Shown here: in pieces, positions 8,730 to 17,224 of the stretch
How positions within the stretch are numbered: position 1 is the stretch's first letter
Layout of the letters: each line of letters starts with the position of its first letter
Source: UBA3700 sp002372775
GTDB lineage: Bacteria; Bacillota; Clostridia; Christensenellales; UBA3700
Direction of reading: 5' to 3'
DNA length: 64,000 nt
Assembly: GCA_946615965.1 (NCBI GenBank)
Contig: CAMOIC010000001.1
Span: forward strand, 62,001-126,000
The notes under the pieces: model-generated
Database searches by the model: none
Seen by the model: the letters and a program-made list of their open reading frames with translations, nothing else
What the model was told of the DNA's origin: nothing
Translations under genes and position numbers: made by a program

Positions 8730-8800
8730 ACAATTTGTTAAAAAATTATCAATAAAAAATTAATAGAAAATTAATCGCTAAATTATAGAAAATTTTTGGA

Positions 8801-9529
8801 TTATAGGCGCTTTAAATACTCAATTTCAGCATCATTTAGATATCTATATTTTCCTCTAGCAAGGCCACCTAATCTTAAATCACCTATTGATACACGCTTT
8901 AAGAAAATAACTTCTTCGCCTACGGCTTCAAACATCTTACGAATTTGTCTATTCTTACCTTCATGAATTGTAACTTCGAATCTTGATGTATCATCTTCGA
9001 ATCCAACAAGTTTAACCTTTGCTCTATCTGTTTTAACCTTATTACCATTACCATCATCGATAATAACGCCTTTTCTTAGTTGAGCAAGCTTATGTTCAAG
9101 AACTTGTCCATTTACCTTAACAATATACGTTTTTGGAACTTCATGAGATGGGTGTGTTAAATCATGAACTAAATCGCCATCATTTGTTAATAACAAAAGA
9201 CCTTCAGTATCATAGTCCAATCTACCTACAGGTACTAAATGAGGAATAGATAAATCTTGTAGATAGTCATAAACTGTTTTTCTACCCATTTCATCGGATA
9301 CTGTAGTTACACATCCCTTTGGCTTGTATAGCATAACATATGAGAAATTATTAATTGGAGTAACAATGATACCATCAACAGAAACTTTATCTATATCTGG
9401 ATTAACTAAAACGCCAAGTTGATCAACAGGCTTATTGTTGATTTTTACGTGACCTTCCTCTATTAGCTTATCTGCTCCTCTTCTAGAAGCTACACCACAT
9501 GATGCAAGATATTTATTTAATCTTTCCAT
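8801..9529 (-). CDS. rluB: Ribosomal large-subunit pseudouridine synthase, RluB family
   Basis: The 242-residue protein has an N-terminal S4 RNA-binding domain (MERLNKYLASCGVASRRGAD) and a RsuA/RluB/E/F catalytic domain. The catalytic motif GRLDYDTEGLLLLTNDGDL contains the active aspartate. The C-terminal EGKNRQIRKMFEAVGEEV motif is also standard. The family converts a uridine of 23S rRNA to pseudouridine. In Clostridia it usually follows scpB directly; here 570 bp of non-coding DNA and the scpB terminator intervene. A GAAGGAA ribosome site precedes the start. Confidence 0.92.
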   Translation of the reverse strand: MERLNKYLASCGVASRRGADKLIEEGHVKINNKPVDQLGVLVNPDIDKVSVDGIIVTPINNFSYVMLYKPKGCVTTVSDEMGRKTVYDYLQDLSIPHLVPVGRLDYDTEGLLLLTNDGDLVHDLTHPSHEVPKTYIVKVNGQVLEHKLAQLRKGVIIDDGNGNKVKTDRAKVKLVGFEDDTSRFEVTIHEGKNRQIRKMFEAVGEEVIFLKRVSIGDLRLGGLARGKYRYLNDAEIEYLKRL

Positions 9530-10049
9530 TGTCTATTGTTTCCTTCAATTAATTATTCTCGATACTAATATTAAAGAAATAAAAGAAAAATAGCAACTAA
9601 ATAAGAACTCCTAAATATATGATAATGCTAATTTAGAATTCTATTTTTATACATAATCAATACAATTAACCTACTTTTCATAACTATCATTCTTGCTATC
9701 TTTTACAAGTTATGCTGATTCTCATAATTAAACTCAGATCAAATCAATGTAAGCCAAATATTTTCTATAATATAAATACTCATTATTTGGCTATGTTTCA
9801 AATATATTTATGAATATTGACTTAATTTAAAATTCTTTAAGAAATATAATGGCTATTTGATATAAAATACAGGAGAATCTTGTAATATTAAATTCTACAC
9901 ATTGAATTCATAATTTAAAGATGAACAATCAGAAATATGAATTGAAAAGATTCGCAATCTAAGCTCAAATTTTGTAATTAAACTTTAAAATGACAGTTTT
10001 ATATTTATACACAATATACATAAATATTCATTTATTGTTTAATAAAAAT
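9530..10049. other. Long A+T-rich intergenic stretch without a gene
   Basis: No credible reading frame was found on either strand. It contains a perfect 9-bp inverted repeat (arms 9752-9760 and 9784-9792, 23-nt loop). A 16-mer at 9841-9856 recurs with one mismatch at 15202-15217 in another gap. Any rluB promoter should also lie here, but I could not fix its boxes. Confidence 0.5.
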
Positions 10050-10079
10050 AAGTGGCCAGCAATTACGCTAACCACTTAA
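10041..10079 (-). terminator. Terminator of the scpA-scpB operon
   Basis: On the minus strand an 11-bp stem (AAGTGGTTAGC / GCTGGCCACTT, two G-U pairs) with a six-base loop follows the scpB stop by 20 nt. A T-rich tail (TATTTTTATT) comes next. Confidence 0.8.
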
Positions 10080-10099
10080 ATAATCTGATCTTTATTGTT

Positions 10100-10900
10100 C
10101 TAGAAAGGCATCTCGTCGCTATCGTCTTCTTCATTAGATTCTTCCTCAACATCTCTGTCTTCAAGTTCTCCAACTTCGTCATCATCGCCTGAATACTCTT
10201 CAATATTATCATCCTTTAGGAACTCTGGATCTTCATCATCAAATGCACCAAATTCGTCTTCAAACTCAGCTTCTTGTTGTAATTGATAATCTGTCTTTTC
10301 TTCTATATCATCACTTAGATCCATTCCGTCTTCCCTATATAAGCCTTCTCTTTGTGCATTGAAGTTTCCAAGTTCAATCATTCTTTGTTTAACTTCTTCG
10401 ATACCTGGCAAGTCAGATAAATCTCTTAAGTCGAACTTCTTTAAGAATCCATCTGTTGTTGAATATAACATTGGACGTCCTGGAGTTTGTGCGTAGCCAG
10501 AAACATAGATTAAATCGGCCTTTTGAAGCATTGATAGCGCGTAATCCGCATCACCACCGCCTCTATATTCCTCTATTGTAGACTTCTTTATTGGTTGGAA
10601 ATAAGCAATAATAGAAAGAACTTCCATCAAACTCTTAGTAAGCTCTTTTTCTTTAACTGGTTGCAAAATAACAGAAACAATATCGCCATATTTATCATTT
10701 GAGCAGAATTGAAGCTTATCTTCAAATTGTTGTAATAAAATACCGCTATCTCCGCTATATTTTTGTGCAAGCTTATCTACAGCATCATTTAAATTCTTTC
10801 TAGAAACATCATCTGGCAATTTTTCCATGATTTCTTTTCTACTGATTGGCACACCAGCAGCGAATAAAATTGCTTCAACTGTTTGTACTAAGTTTTCCAT
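10100..10900 (-). CDS. scpB: Segregation and condensation protein B
   Basis: This 266-residue ScpB is the winged-helix subunit that binds ScpA in the SMC condensin complex. The N-terminus (ENLVQTVEAILFAAGVPIS) and the segment EVLSIIAYFQPIKKSTIEEYRG are typical, as is the GRPMLYSTTDGFLKKFDL region. After about residue 200 comes a strongly acidic, low-complexity tail longer than in most relatives. Its ATG overlaps the scpA stop in a TAATG junction. Confidence 0.93.
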   Translation of the reverse strand: MENLVQTVEAILFAAGVPISRKEIMEKLPDDVSRKNLNDAVDKLAQKYSGDSGILLQQFEDKLQFCSNDKYGDIVSVILQPVKEKELTKSLMEVLSIIAYFQPIKKSTIEEYRGGGDADYALSMLQKADLIYVSGYAQTPGRPMLYSTTDGFLKKFDLRDLSDLPGIEEVKQRMIELGNFNAQREGLYREDGMDLSDDIEEKTDYQLQQEAEFEDEFGAFDDEDPEFLKDDNIEEYSGDDDEVGELEDRDVEEESNEEDDSDEMPF

Positions 10901-11745
10901 TACTTATTTTCCTCTTTATTATCTTCTTTATTTAAACCTTCTTGATCATCAGCAGCAAGTAATTCTAAATTTACACCTTCAACGTCAAATTCTGGGTTAA
11001 ATTCGATTTGAATCTCTTTTCCTTCTTGTTCAGTTAATAAAACTTGCTTTGATACAAGTCTCAAAATAGCCTGAAATGCCGATATAACCTGACTCTTGTC
11101 TGGATGATCTTCAAATAATGAATAGAAACCTACCTTCTTTTTCTCATAAACAAGCTTAGTTACTCTTAAAGCTTCTTCTGAGACTGGATATCTATCTTTC
11201 GGAATAGATTTAATACCATCTGCAATCTTCTTTTCTTCTTGACGCATAGCAACTACACCAAAGGCATCTAACAATGCATCTAGATTAAATTTATCTATAA
11301 CGATAATTGCATCAGCATCAGTAAACTTAGGTTTTCTATTAATTCTATATATTTTTTCTCTAGATTTTAGATTAATTACATTGTCTTGAACAATCTTATA
11401 AATCTCCAATCTTCTTCTTAACTCGCTTTCGTCAGTGTCTTCTTCCTCTTCCTCAATCTCTTCTGTTTGAGCTCTAGCTAATGCTGCAGCTTTTAACTTT
11501 AATAAAACAGTACCAATCTTGATAAAATCTGAAGCCACATCCATATCAATTCTGTCTAATTGAGACAAATACACAACGAACTGATTTGTTACTAAATGTA
11601 ATGGGAATGTTGAAATACTGTATTTCTCACCATATTCTTCATTGGAAACGATTAATTGATACAAAGTATCAATAGGACCATTAAAGTCCTCAATATTAAG
11701 ACTTACGACATCAGATGGATGATATTCAAAAATCTTATCTGCCAT
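10900..11745 (-). CDS. scpA: Segregation and condensation protein A (kleisin)
   Basis: The kleisin subunit of the SMC-ScpAB condensin bridges SMC heads for chromosome compaction. The family motif is IEDFNGPIDTLYQLI near the N-terminus, with an acidic linker (EEIEEEEEDTDESELRRRLEIYK) before the C-terminal winged helix. I chose the ATG at 11745 (281 aa) over one 30 bp upstream. It gives a TAATG overlap with the M50 gene stop, matching other junctions here, and AGGGG lies upstream of it. The C-terminus is also acidic. Confidence 0.92.
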   Translation of the reverse strand: MADKIFEYHPSDVVSLNIEDFNGPIDTLYQLIVSNEEYGEKYSISTFPLHLVTNQFVVYLSQLDRIDMDVASDFIKIGTVLLKLKAAALARAQTEEIEEEEEDTDESELRRRLEIYKIVQDNVINLKSREKIYRINRKPKFTDADAIIVIDKFNLDALLDAFGVVAMRQEEKKIADGIKSIPKDRYPVSEEALRVTKLVYEKKKVGFYSLFEDHPDKSQVISAFQAILRLVSKQVLLTEQEGKEIQIEFNPEFDVEGVNLELLAADDQEGLNKEDNKEENK

Positions 11746-12458
11746 TAAATCGTTACCCCTAAAATTCCGCCCCAAATAATATTAAATACTTTAATAGATA
11801 TATCGTTTACCATTCCAAACAATGTAGGTAATCCCATTTGAGACATCAAATAAGATAATGCGATAAAACCTAATAAAACAAAATTTCCATATCTATACAT
11901 AAATACAACGTATTTATTGTCTGGCAAAGCAAGAGTCTCTACTATTCTAAAGCCATCAAGCGGATAAAGTGGAAGTAGATTAAAAACAGCAAGAAGAATA
12001 TTTACTTGCATTGAGAAATAGAAAAGATAATAGAAGAAATTAAAAGCATACACCTTTGCTTGGCTATCTGTTGTTTTTCCACCGACTGCATATACAAGTA
12101 TTGCTAAAGCAATAGAAGCAATAAACGCATATATAAAGTTAACAGTAACACCTGCTAAAGATGTTGTAATCATGCCCTTTTTAAAATCTCTAAAATTTCT
12201 AGAATCAATAGGAACTGGCTTTGCAAATCCAAAACCAACAAGAAGCATCATTAGAGTTCCTATAGGAGTTAAATGTTTAAATGGGTTTAATGATAATCTA
12301 CCATTAATCTTTGCTGTAGGATCACCATTCCAGTACGCAACATAACCATGCGCTAATTCATGGCTAACAATAGCTACCAAAATAACTACAACATACGCAA
12401 AAAATACTAGAATTGATAATGGAGTAAAACCATTATATCTAAAAAAACTTGTAATCAT
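11745..12458 (-). CDS. Site-2 protease family (M50) membrane metalloprotease
   Basis: The 237-residue protein carries the zinc motif HELAH in a transmembrane helix and a second metal motif with PLDG in FNLLPLYPLDGFRIVE. About five to six membrane helices are present, fitting the small clostridial M50 group that sits next to scpAB. Such intramembrane proteases often cut membrane-anchored regulators; the substrate here is unknown. Context is the common M50-scpA-scpB arrangement. The nearest ribosome site (AAAGGA) is about 12 nt from the ATG, slightly far. Confidence 0.88.
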   Translation of the reverse strand: MITSFFRYNGFTPLSILVFFAYVVVILVAIVSHELAHGYVAYWNGDPTAKINGRLSLNPFKHLTPIGTLMMLLVGFGFAKPVPIDSRNFRDFKKGMITTSLAGVTVNFIYAFIASIALAILVYAVGGKTTDSQAKVYAFNFFYYLFYFSMQVNILLAVFNLLPLYPLDGFRIVETLALPDNKYVVFMYRYGNFVLLGFIALSYLMSQMGLPTLFGMVNDISIKVFNIIWGGILGVTI

Positions 12459-12542
12459 TAATTCTTATAGTCCTTTACATGTATTAAAACCCTAATAATA
12501 CACCTGCATAATTGTAGCAAAATAAAGGAGTTATAGTCAATA

Positions 12543-13058
12543 TTATATAAATAAATTGCGCGTATATAGCGCGTAAAGAGCGCCAAATACAATTAGTATC
12601 ATAATAGCAATTTTAAACACTCCTAAAGCTATAATTCCTAGGTTTGTGTTTGCTTTAATCTTGGATAATACAATAGATACAATTCCCGTCCCAACACCAA
12701 CAGAAAGAATAATAATAGCTTCTAACAATTGAATATTTCCTTTTGAAATAAAGTTCGAAAAATCTATATAAATACTTAGAATCAACAATAATAGTCCAAC
12801 TAAAAGAACAAGGATATTTATAGATTTTTGAAAAACATAATTATGCCTTTCTTTTTTATTTTCATCTTCCTTTGTTGAGGTAGTAGATACTAAAATCTCG
12901 GCATCTTCTTGACTGTTTTGCGTAATAAGCTGACTTTGTGGAATTTCATGTATATCTAATTTTGTTTTATTCGCACAATTCAAACACTTAAATATTCCCA
13001 GGCTTCTATCCTCTATTTCTAGTTGACCTCCACATATAGGACACCTTAATTCTTCCAT
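12543..13058 (-). CDS. Zinc-ribbon membrane protein, last gene of the SPFH operon
   Basis: This 171-residue protein of unknown function has an N-terminal four-cysteine zinc ribbon (C6, C9, C25, C28). A polar linker rich in Ser, Thr, Glu and Lys covers about 40-75. Three predicted membrane helices lie near 80-99, 112-132 and 140-165. The ATG overlaps the previous stop in a TAATG junction, so it is coupled to the helical-protein gene. The layout resembles small zinc-ribbon membrane proteins that accompany PspA/YdjI-type envelope-stress operons, but I do not recognise a named family. Confidence 0.6.
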   Translation of the reverse strand: MEELRCPICGGQLEIEDRSLGIFKCLNCANKTKLDIHEIPQSQLITQNSQEDAEILVSTTSTKEDENKKERHNYVFQKSINILVLLVGLLLLILSIYIDFSNFISKGNIQLLEAIIILSVGVGTGIVSIVLSKIKANTNLGIIALGVFKIAIMILIVFGALYALYTRNLFI

Positions 13059-13630
13059 TATCTAATCTCCCTAGAATCCTCACTATCTGCATTATCTGGC
13101 ATATTCTTTAGTTCAAATAAAGCCATTAGTTCATCTTCATCAACGTCCGTTATTCCATAAATCTTCATATTTTCATCAAACATGGATTTAACCGTAACGT
13201 AAGTATCGTCCGCATTCGTTAACACATCCTCATGTTTTGTTTTTGTATCCAATGCGTCATTTAAAAACAAAGCCAATTCTTTTTGATCTTCTAAACACAA
13301 TGAAAATTTTAATGAAGAAATATTCTTTACTAATTGTTTATCTTCCAGCACATCCTTTAATCTATTAGCCATCTTTATGTTATATAAAACATAAAGCCCC
13401 TGTTTAATTTGACGGCTTCTTTGCTCACTTAAATTCGTAATCTTCTTAACTATAAAGATTTTCTCAAGCTTATCTGAAAAGCTTTGTCCTTCCTCTATTA
13501 GAGCTTTAATAGCCGTAGATAGCTGCATAATTTTATTCTCTATAGATGTTTCTTCTCGCTCTAACATACAAATAGCATCTACTATTTCATTCTTTGTGAC
13601 TGTTTTTAATGGCTTTCTTCTAAAACACAT
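13058..13630 (-). CDS. Helical protein, possible ESCRT-III/PspA (Snf7-like) superfamily member
   Basis: The 190-residue protein is predicted almost wholly alpha-helical. A basic N-terminus (MCFRRKPLK) leads into a long amphipathic region (about 12-100) containing LEREETSIENKIMQL and a basic second helix with SEQRSRQIKQGLYVLYNI. A further helical region and an acidic C-terminal motif (DVDEDELMALFEL, 162-174) follow. Basic start, helical hairpin and acidic C-terminal helix are the layout of Snf7-type ESCRT-III subunits, but this is inference from pattern. It shares the N-terminal MCF and a VKSMF segment with the next upstream protein. No closer family was recognised. Confidence 0.5.
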   Translation of the reverse strand: MCFRRKPLKTVTKNEIVDAICMLEREETSIENKIMQLSTAIKALIEEGQSFSDKLEKIFIVKKITNLSEQRSRQIKQGLYVLYNIKMANRLKDVLEDKQLVKNISSLKFSLCLEDQKELALFLNDALDTKTKHEDVLTNADDTYVTVKSMFDENMKIYGITDVDEDELMALFELKNMPDNADSEDSREIR

Positions 13631-13631
13631 A

Positions 13632-13970
13632 CTATTTAAGCTCCTTTGCCTCTCTTTCTTTGATTAATATTCGAATTTCCTTAAACATTGATTTAACAAT
13701 ATCCTCGTCAGGATCTTTTTTATTATTCAAAACAAGCCTAATTTCCCCGATTTTATCTCGAATTTTATCGTCAATCTGACATACCTGTTTATTACTTCTT
13801 GGAGAAATATACAAAAGCTCATCTTGAATAGCTTCTATTTCTTTTTCATATTTTGAATCTGAATCCAGTTCTTTAATAATGTCCATTTCTTGCGAAGCAA
13901 GTAAGATATTTTTCCTATCTTCATATAAATTTGCATTAACCTCTTTTTCTATTTTCTTTTTAAAACACAT
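13632..13970 (-). CDS. Small helical protein of the SPFH operon
   Basis: This is a 112-residue, charged, helical protein without membrane segments. It begins MCFKKK, close to MCFRRK of the following gene product, and contains VKSMFKEI near the C-terminus, matching VKSMFDEN in that same protein. The two may be diverged or truncated paralogues. The ribosome site (AGAGG) lies inside the end of the SPFH gene two bases away, so the genes are tightly coupled. No family was recognised. Confidence 0.5.
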   Translation of the reverse strand: MCFKKKIEKEVNANLYEDRKNILLASQEMDIIKELDSDSKYEKEIEAIQDELLYISPRSNKQVCQIDDKIRDKIGEIRLVLNNKKDPDEDIVKSMFKEIRILIKEREAKELK

Positions 13971-13972
13971 AA

Positions 13973-14980
13973 CTAACCTCTTAATTTAACTCCACAGTTC
14001 TTACAGAATAAATCATCTTTTGTAACCAATTTCCCACAATTTGGGCATTTTACTTTCACTTTTTGTATCTCAGTTCCACACACCGGACAGAATTTAGCAG
14101 TTTCTGAGATTTTAACGCCACAATTAGGACATTCTTTTGTTGAATCATTCTTTTTCCCTGTTGGCCATCCTACAATTCTGCATACTTCAAGATATTTATC
14201 GTAGTCTTCCCTTTCTAGGCGTTTTAAATCCATTTCCCTAGCAAACTTCTTATCGTCCATACGCTCTGCGTATTCTCTAGACTCTTGTTGTATAATCGCA
14301 CTTGCTTTTTCTGATCTTGCTTTATTAATCTTTGCAATATCATCACTAGATATAATTATTCTAGAAATTGTGAATGAGAATATTTTTAAACCATAATCAT
14401 ACTCAAACATCTTTGAAATATGAGGAAGAATTTCATTACCAACAGGCAATAAAACTTCACATAACCTATCATATGATAGATTCTTTTGCTGCATTATAGT
14501 AGCAATCTGATATTGAACTTCTGCAAGTAGTCTTCCTTGAATTCTATTTTTTAAATCATCTAAATCAAAATCGTTATTTGTTCCAATAAGCTCAAGATAT
14601 GCTTTTCTTGGATTACAAATTTGTATCTCAAGTTCTCCTGAAGCTCCAAGTTTGATTGAAGTACCAGTTACAGGATCTCTCATGTCATACTGATCTTTTG
14701 TACCCCAAAGCAAATTTAATTTAGCGGTTTTGGAAACATAAATAACTTCTATTGTTTGAGCTGAATCTATTAAATTAGCAAAAATACCCGATTTATTATC
14801 AAAAATCTTATATCGGCCACTAGATAAAGTATCTAATGCTATACCATCTTTAATAACTATTGCATTATGTGTATCAGGAACAATTATTGTTGTACTCGGT
14901 TCGAACTTCTTATAATCGACAACAATCTTTTTGAAAAGAACATCATTCTTCTCTGAATAAGTGATAAGTTTTTTAGCCAT
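13973..14980 (-). CDS. SPFH-domain protein with two C-terminal zinc ribbons (YdjI-like)
   Basis: The 335-residue protein has an SPFH/virion-core-like domain (about 15-215). Features include VPDTHNAIVIKDG, a LSSGRYKIF loop and LLWGTKDQYDMRDPVTG, the WGT motif seen in Bacillus YdjI. A helical segment follows, then two zinc ribbons (C284, C287, C298, C301 and C312, C315, C326, C329). Proteins of this type scaffold membrane complexes, and YdjI works with the PspA protein YdjF. I start at the ATG at 14980 because GAGG lies 7 nt before it; an in-frame ATG at 14995 is less well supported. A strong promoter precedes the gene. Confidence 0.8.
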   Translation of the reverse strand: MAKKLITYSEKNDVLFKKIVVDYKKFEPSTTIIVPDTHNAIVIKDGIALDTLSSGRYKIFDNKSGIFANLIDSAQTIEVIYVSKTAKLNLLWGTKDQYDMRDPVTGTSIKLGASGELEIQICNPRKAYLELIGTNNDFDLDDLKNRIQGRLLAEVQYQIATIMQQKNLSYDRLCEVLLPVGNEILPHISKMFEYDYGLKIFSFTISRIIISSDDIAKINKARSEKASAIIQQESREYAERMDDKKFAREMDLKRLEREDYDKYLEVCRIVGWPTGKKNDSTKECPNCGVKISETAKFCPVCGTEIQKVKVKCPNCGKLVTKDDLFCKNCGVKLRG

Positions 14981-14995
14981 ACAAATACCTCGCAT

Positions 14996-15446
14996 ATAGT
15001 AATGCGGCTTCTTCGTACCTATTTAGTTCTCCCTATGAAAATGTTTTTAAAAGATAAATGTTTATCACAAATAAATATATATAATACCTTACTCAATGTC
15101 AATTATGACATACATTATAAGATGATGTATATATTGCAAATTTAACCATTTTATTAATGATTAGCAAAAATCATGCACTCATTACAGTTTTATTAACATA
15201 AGAAATATATTGGCTATATCCATATCAGTATTTCTGAGATAAAACGTGTTAGTATTATAAATATCACGTTATTTTAAAAATATTATAGAATGTTTATTTC
15301 TATTTACTTTATTATACTAAATTATCAGTCAATTTATTTCTATAACATAAAATAGCAGACATTTTTGGCAAACAATCCATTTATAGCTAAAAATGAAAAT
15401 ATAAAATCATCGTTTTTATCCATATTGAATTTTAGTAAAAATTTGC
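14996..15446. other. Long A+T-rich intergenic stretch between rny and the SPFH operon
   Basis: No gene was seen. The part nearest the SPFH gene holds its promoter and leader. The part nearest rny holds short words shared in the same order with the gap before the pnp terminator: a 13-mer at 15330-15342, TTTTTATCCA from 15413, and AATTTTAG at 15428-15435. Confidence 0.5.
15074..15102 (-). promoter_or_regulatory. Promoter of the SPFH four-gene operon
   Basis: A consensus TTGACA -35 (15097-15102) and a TATATT -10 (15074-15079) are separated by 17 bp, giving a leader of about 85 nt before the ATG at 14980. Confidence 0.7.
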
Positions 15447-15484
15447 AAAAAAAAAAAATAGACTACCAATTACTTGATAGTCTA
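15447..15484 (-). terminator. Terminator of rny
   Basis: A 9-bp stem (TAGACTATC / GGTAGTCTA, one G-U) with an eight-base loop is followed by twelve T residues on the minus strand, starting 25 nt past the rny stop. Confidence 0.92.
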
Positions 15485-15509
15485 AATTTTCTTTGTTTAG
15501 ATTATGCAA

Positions 15510-17120
15510 TTATTTTGCATATTCAGTTTGACGAACTTCTCTAATTACACTAACTTTGATTTGGCCTGGATAATCTAATTCATTTTCAATCTTCTTAGCA
15601 ATATCCTTTGCTAGGAATATTGTAGCCTTATCATCAACCTTATCTGGCTTAACCATAACTCTGATTTCTCTACCAGCTTGGATTGCGAATGATTGCTCTA
15701 CACCATCAAATGAATTAGCAACACCCTCTAGTTTCTCAAGTCTCTTTACATAGTTTTCAATTGATTCACGTCTAGCACCAGGTCTTGCAGAAGAAATAGC
15801 ATCTGCAGCTTGTACAAGAACTGCTTCAACTGTTTCTGGTTCAACATCTCCATGGTGAGCTTCAATACAATGAACTACTGCTCTAGATTCTTTAAACTTC
15901 TTAGCGATATCTACACCGATTTGTACGTGAGTACCTTCTAATTCATGGTCAACAGCCTTACCAATATCGTGTAATAGACCTGCTCTCTTAGCGATTTTAA
16001 CATCTGCACCTAATTCAGCAGCCATAACACCGGCTAAATAACTAACTTCTAGGGAGTGCTCTAGAACGTTTTGACCAAAACTTGTACGGTACTTTAATCT
16101 ACCTAAAATCTTAACGATTTCTGGATGTAGACCATATACATTAGCATCAAAAGCTGCATTTTCACCAGCTTCTTTTACTTGGCTTTCAATTTCTTTCTTT
16201 ACTTTTTCTACTGTTTCTTCAATCTTAGCTGGATGAATTCTACCATCAGCAACTAATCTTTCAATTGTAATCTTAGCGATTTCTCTACGCATTGGATCAA
16301 ATCCTGAAACTGTTACTGCATCTGGAGTATCATCAATAATTAAATCGACACCAGTTGCGTTTTCAATAGATTTAATATTTCTACCAACACGACCAATCAA
16401 ACGACCTTTCATTTCTTCGTTTGGAAGATTTACAGTGGATACAGTTGATTCTGAAGTATGCTCAGGCGCACACTTTTGAATCGCAAGTCCAATAATTTTT
16501 CTCGCTTCTTTGTTTGCCTCATCTTTTGCTTTTTGCTCAATTTCCTTAACTTCAGCGGCAGCATCAACCCTTGCTTCTTCTAGCATTTGGTTCATAAGTG
16601 TCTCTTTAGCTTCTTCTTGAGTCAATTTAGCAACTCTTTCGAGTTCTGCAAGCATCTTGCCGTGAGCATCCTTGATTTCTAATTCTAAGGCTTCTATTTT
16701 GCTTTCTCTTGCGTCTAGGGCGATCTTTCTTTCATCTAGAAGATCACTCTTGTGATCTAGAGAAACTTCTCTACGGTTTAATTGTTCGTCTCTTTGATTA
16801 ACACGTTGTTCATTACGTGCGACTTCTGCTCTTTTTGCACTGATATCTTTATCTGCTTCTGAACGAAGTCTTTGACTTTCTTCTTTTGCTTCAACTTTAG
16901 CATCCCTTAGGTAATCTTTGGCTTCTTTTTGAGCCTCAGAGCGTAATTTATCACATTCTTCTTTTACGCTACCAACGTTTTTACGAGCATAGTATCTATA
17001 TATTAAATAACCTGCTACCAACCCAGCTAATAATGCTAGAATAGCGGCTAATATAATTCCAGTTACAGCACCACCGTCAGCGCTAAGGATAATACTAAAG
17101 CAACTTGCGTTACTTTCCAT
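15510..17120 (-). CDS. rny: Ribonuclease Y
   Basis: This 536-residue protein is the membrane-anchored endoribonuclease that starts bulk mRNA decay in Firmicutes. It has an N-terminal membrane helix (about 17-42), then a long charged coiled coil to about 200. A KH RNA-binding domain includes GRLIGRVGRNIKSIENATG. An HD nuclease domain has the HDIGK motif around residue 382 and HHGD further on. A strong AGGAGG ribosome site precedes the start. It follows recA, as is usual in Clostridia. Confidence 0.97.
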   Translation of the reverse strand: MESNASCFSIILSADGGAVTGIILAAILALLAGLVAGYLIYRYYARKNVGSVKEECDKLRSEAQKEAKDYLRDAKVEAKEESQRLRSEADKDISAKRAEVARNEQRVNQRDEQLNRREVSLDHKSDLLDERKIALDARESKIEALELEIKDAHGKMLAELERVAKLTQEEAKETLMNQMLEEARVDAAAEVKEIEQKAKDEANKEARKIIGLAIQKCAPEHTSESTVSTVNLPNEEMKGRLIGRVGRNIKSIENATGVDLIIDDTPDAVTVSGFDPMRREIAKITIERLVADGRIHPAKIEETVEKVKKEIESQVKEAGENAAFDANVYGLHPEIVKILGRLKYRTSFGQNVLEHSLEVSYLAGVMAAELGADVKIAKRAGLLHDIGKAVDHELEGTHVQIGVDIAKKFKESRAVVHCIEAHHGDVEPETVEAVLVQAADAISSARPGARRESIENYVKRLEKLEGVANSFDGVEQSFAIQAGREIRVMVKPDKVDDKATIFLAKDIAKKIENELDYPGQIKVSVIREVRQTEYAK

Positions 17121-17165
17121 TTATTACCTCCTATACACATGTCAAGTTTCAATTTTATATAAATA

Positions 17166-17190
17166 AAGTGGGCGTTACAAACACCCACTT
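17166..17190 (-). terminator. Hairpin after recA, probable terminator
   Basis: A 9-bp stem (AAGTGGGTG / CGCCCACTT, one G-U) has a seven-base loop. The downstream tract (TATTTATATAAAA) is a poor U-run, so termination may be partial. It almost coincides with the expected start of transcription from the rny promoter next to it. Confidence 0.6.
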
Positions 17191-17193
17191 ATT

Positions 17194-17222
17194 ATTTTAT
17201 ATTATAATAAGGCTCAAGTCAA
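17194..17222 (-). promoter_or_regulatory. Promoter of rny
   Basis: TTGACT (17217-17222) and TAAAAT (17194-17199) with a 17-bp spacer lie between the recA stop and the recA hairpin, the same -35 and -10 pair as at thrS. Confidence 0.55.
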
Positions 17223-17224
17223 TA

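Noticed and set aside
9752..9792. Inverted repeat as a transcription terminator
   Set aside because: Arms are perfect, but the 23-nt loop is long and no U-run follows on either strand; it is listed only as gap content.
13973..14980. SPFH protein as a phage or virus gene because of the 'virion core' family name
   Set aside because: The family name is historical; bacterial YdjI-type proteins are chromosomal and no phage genes are nearby.
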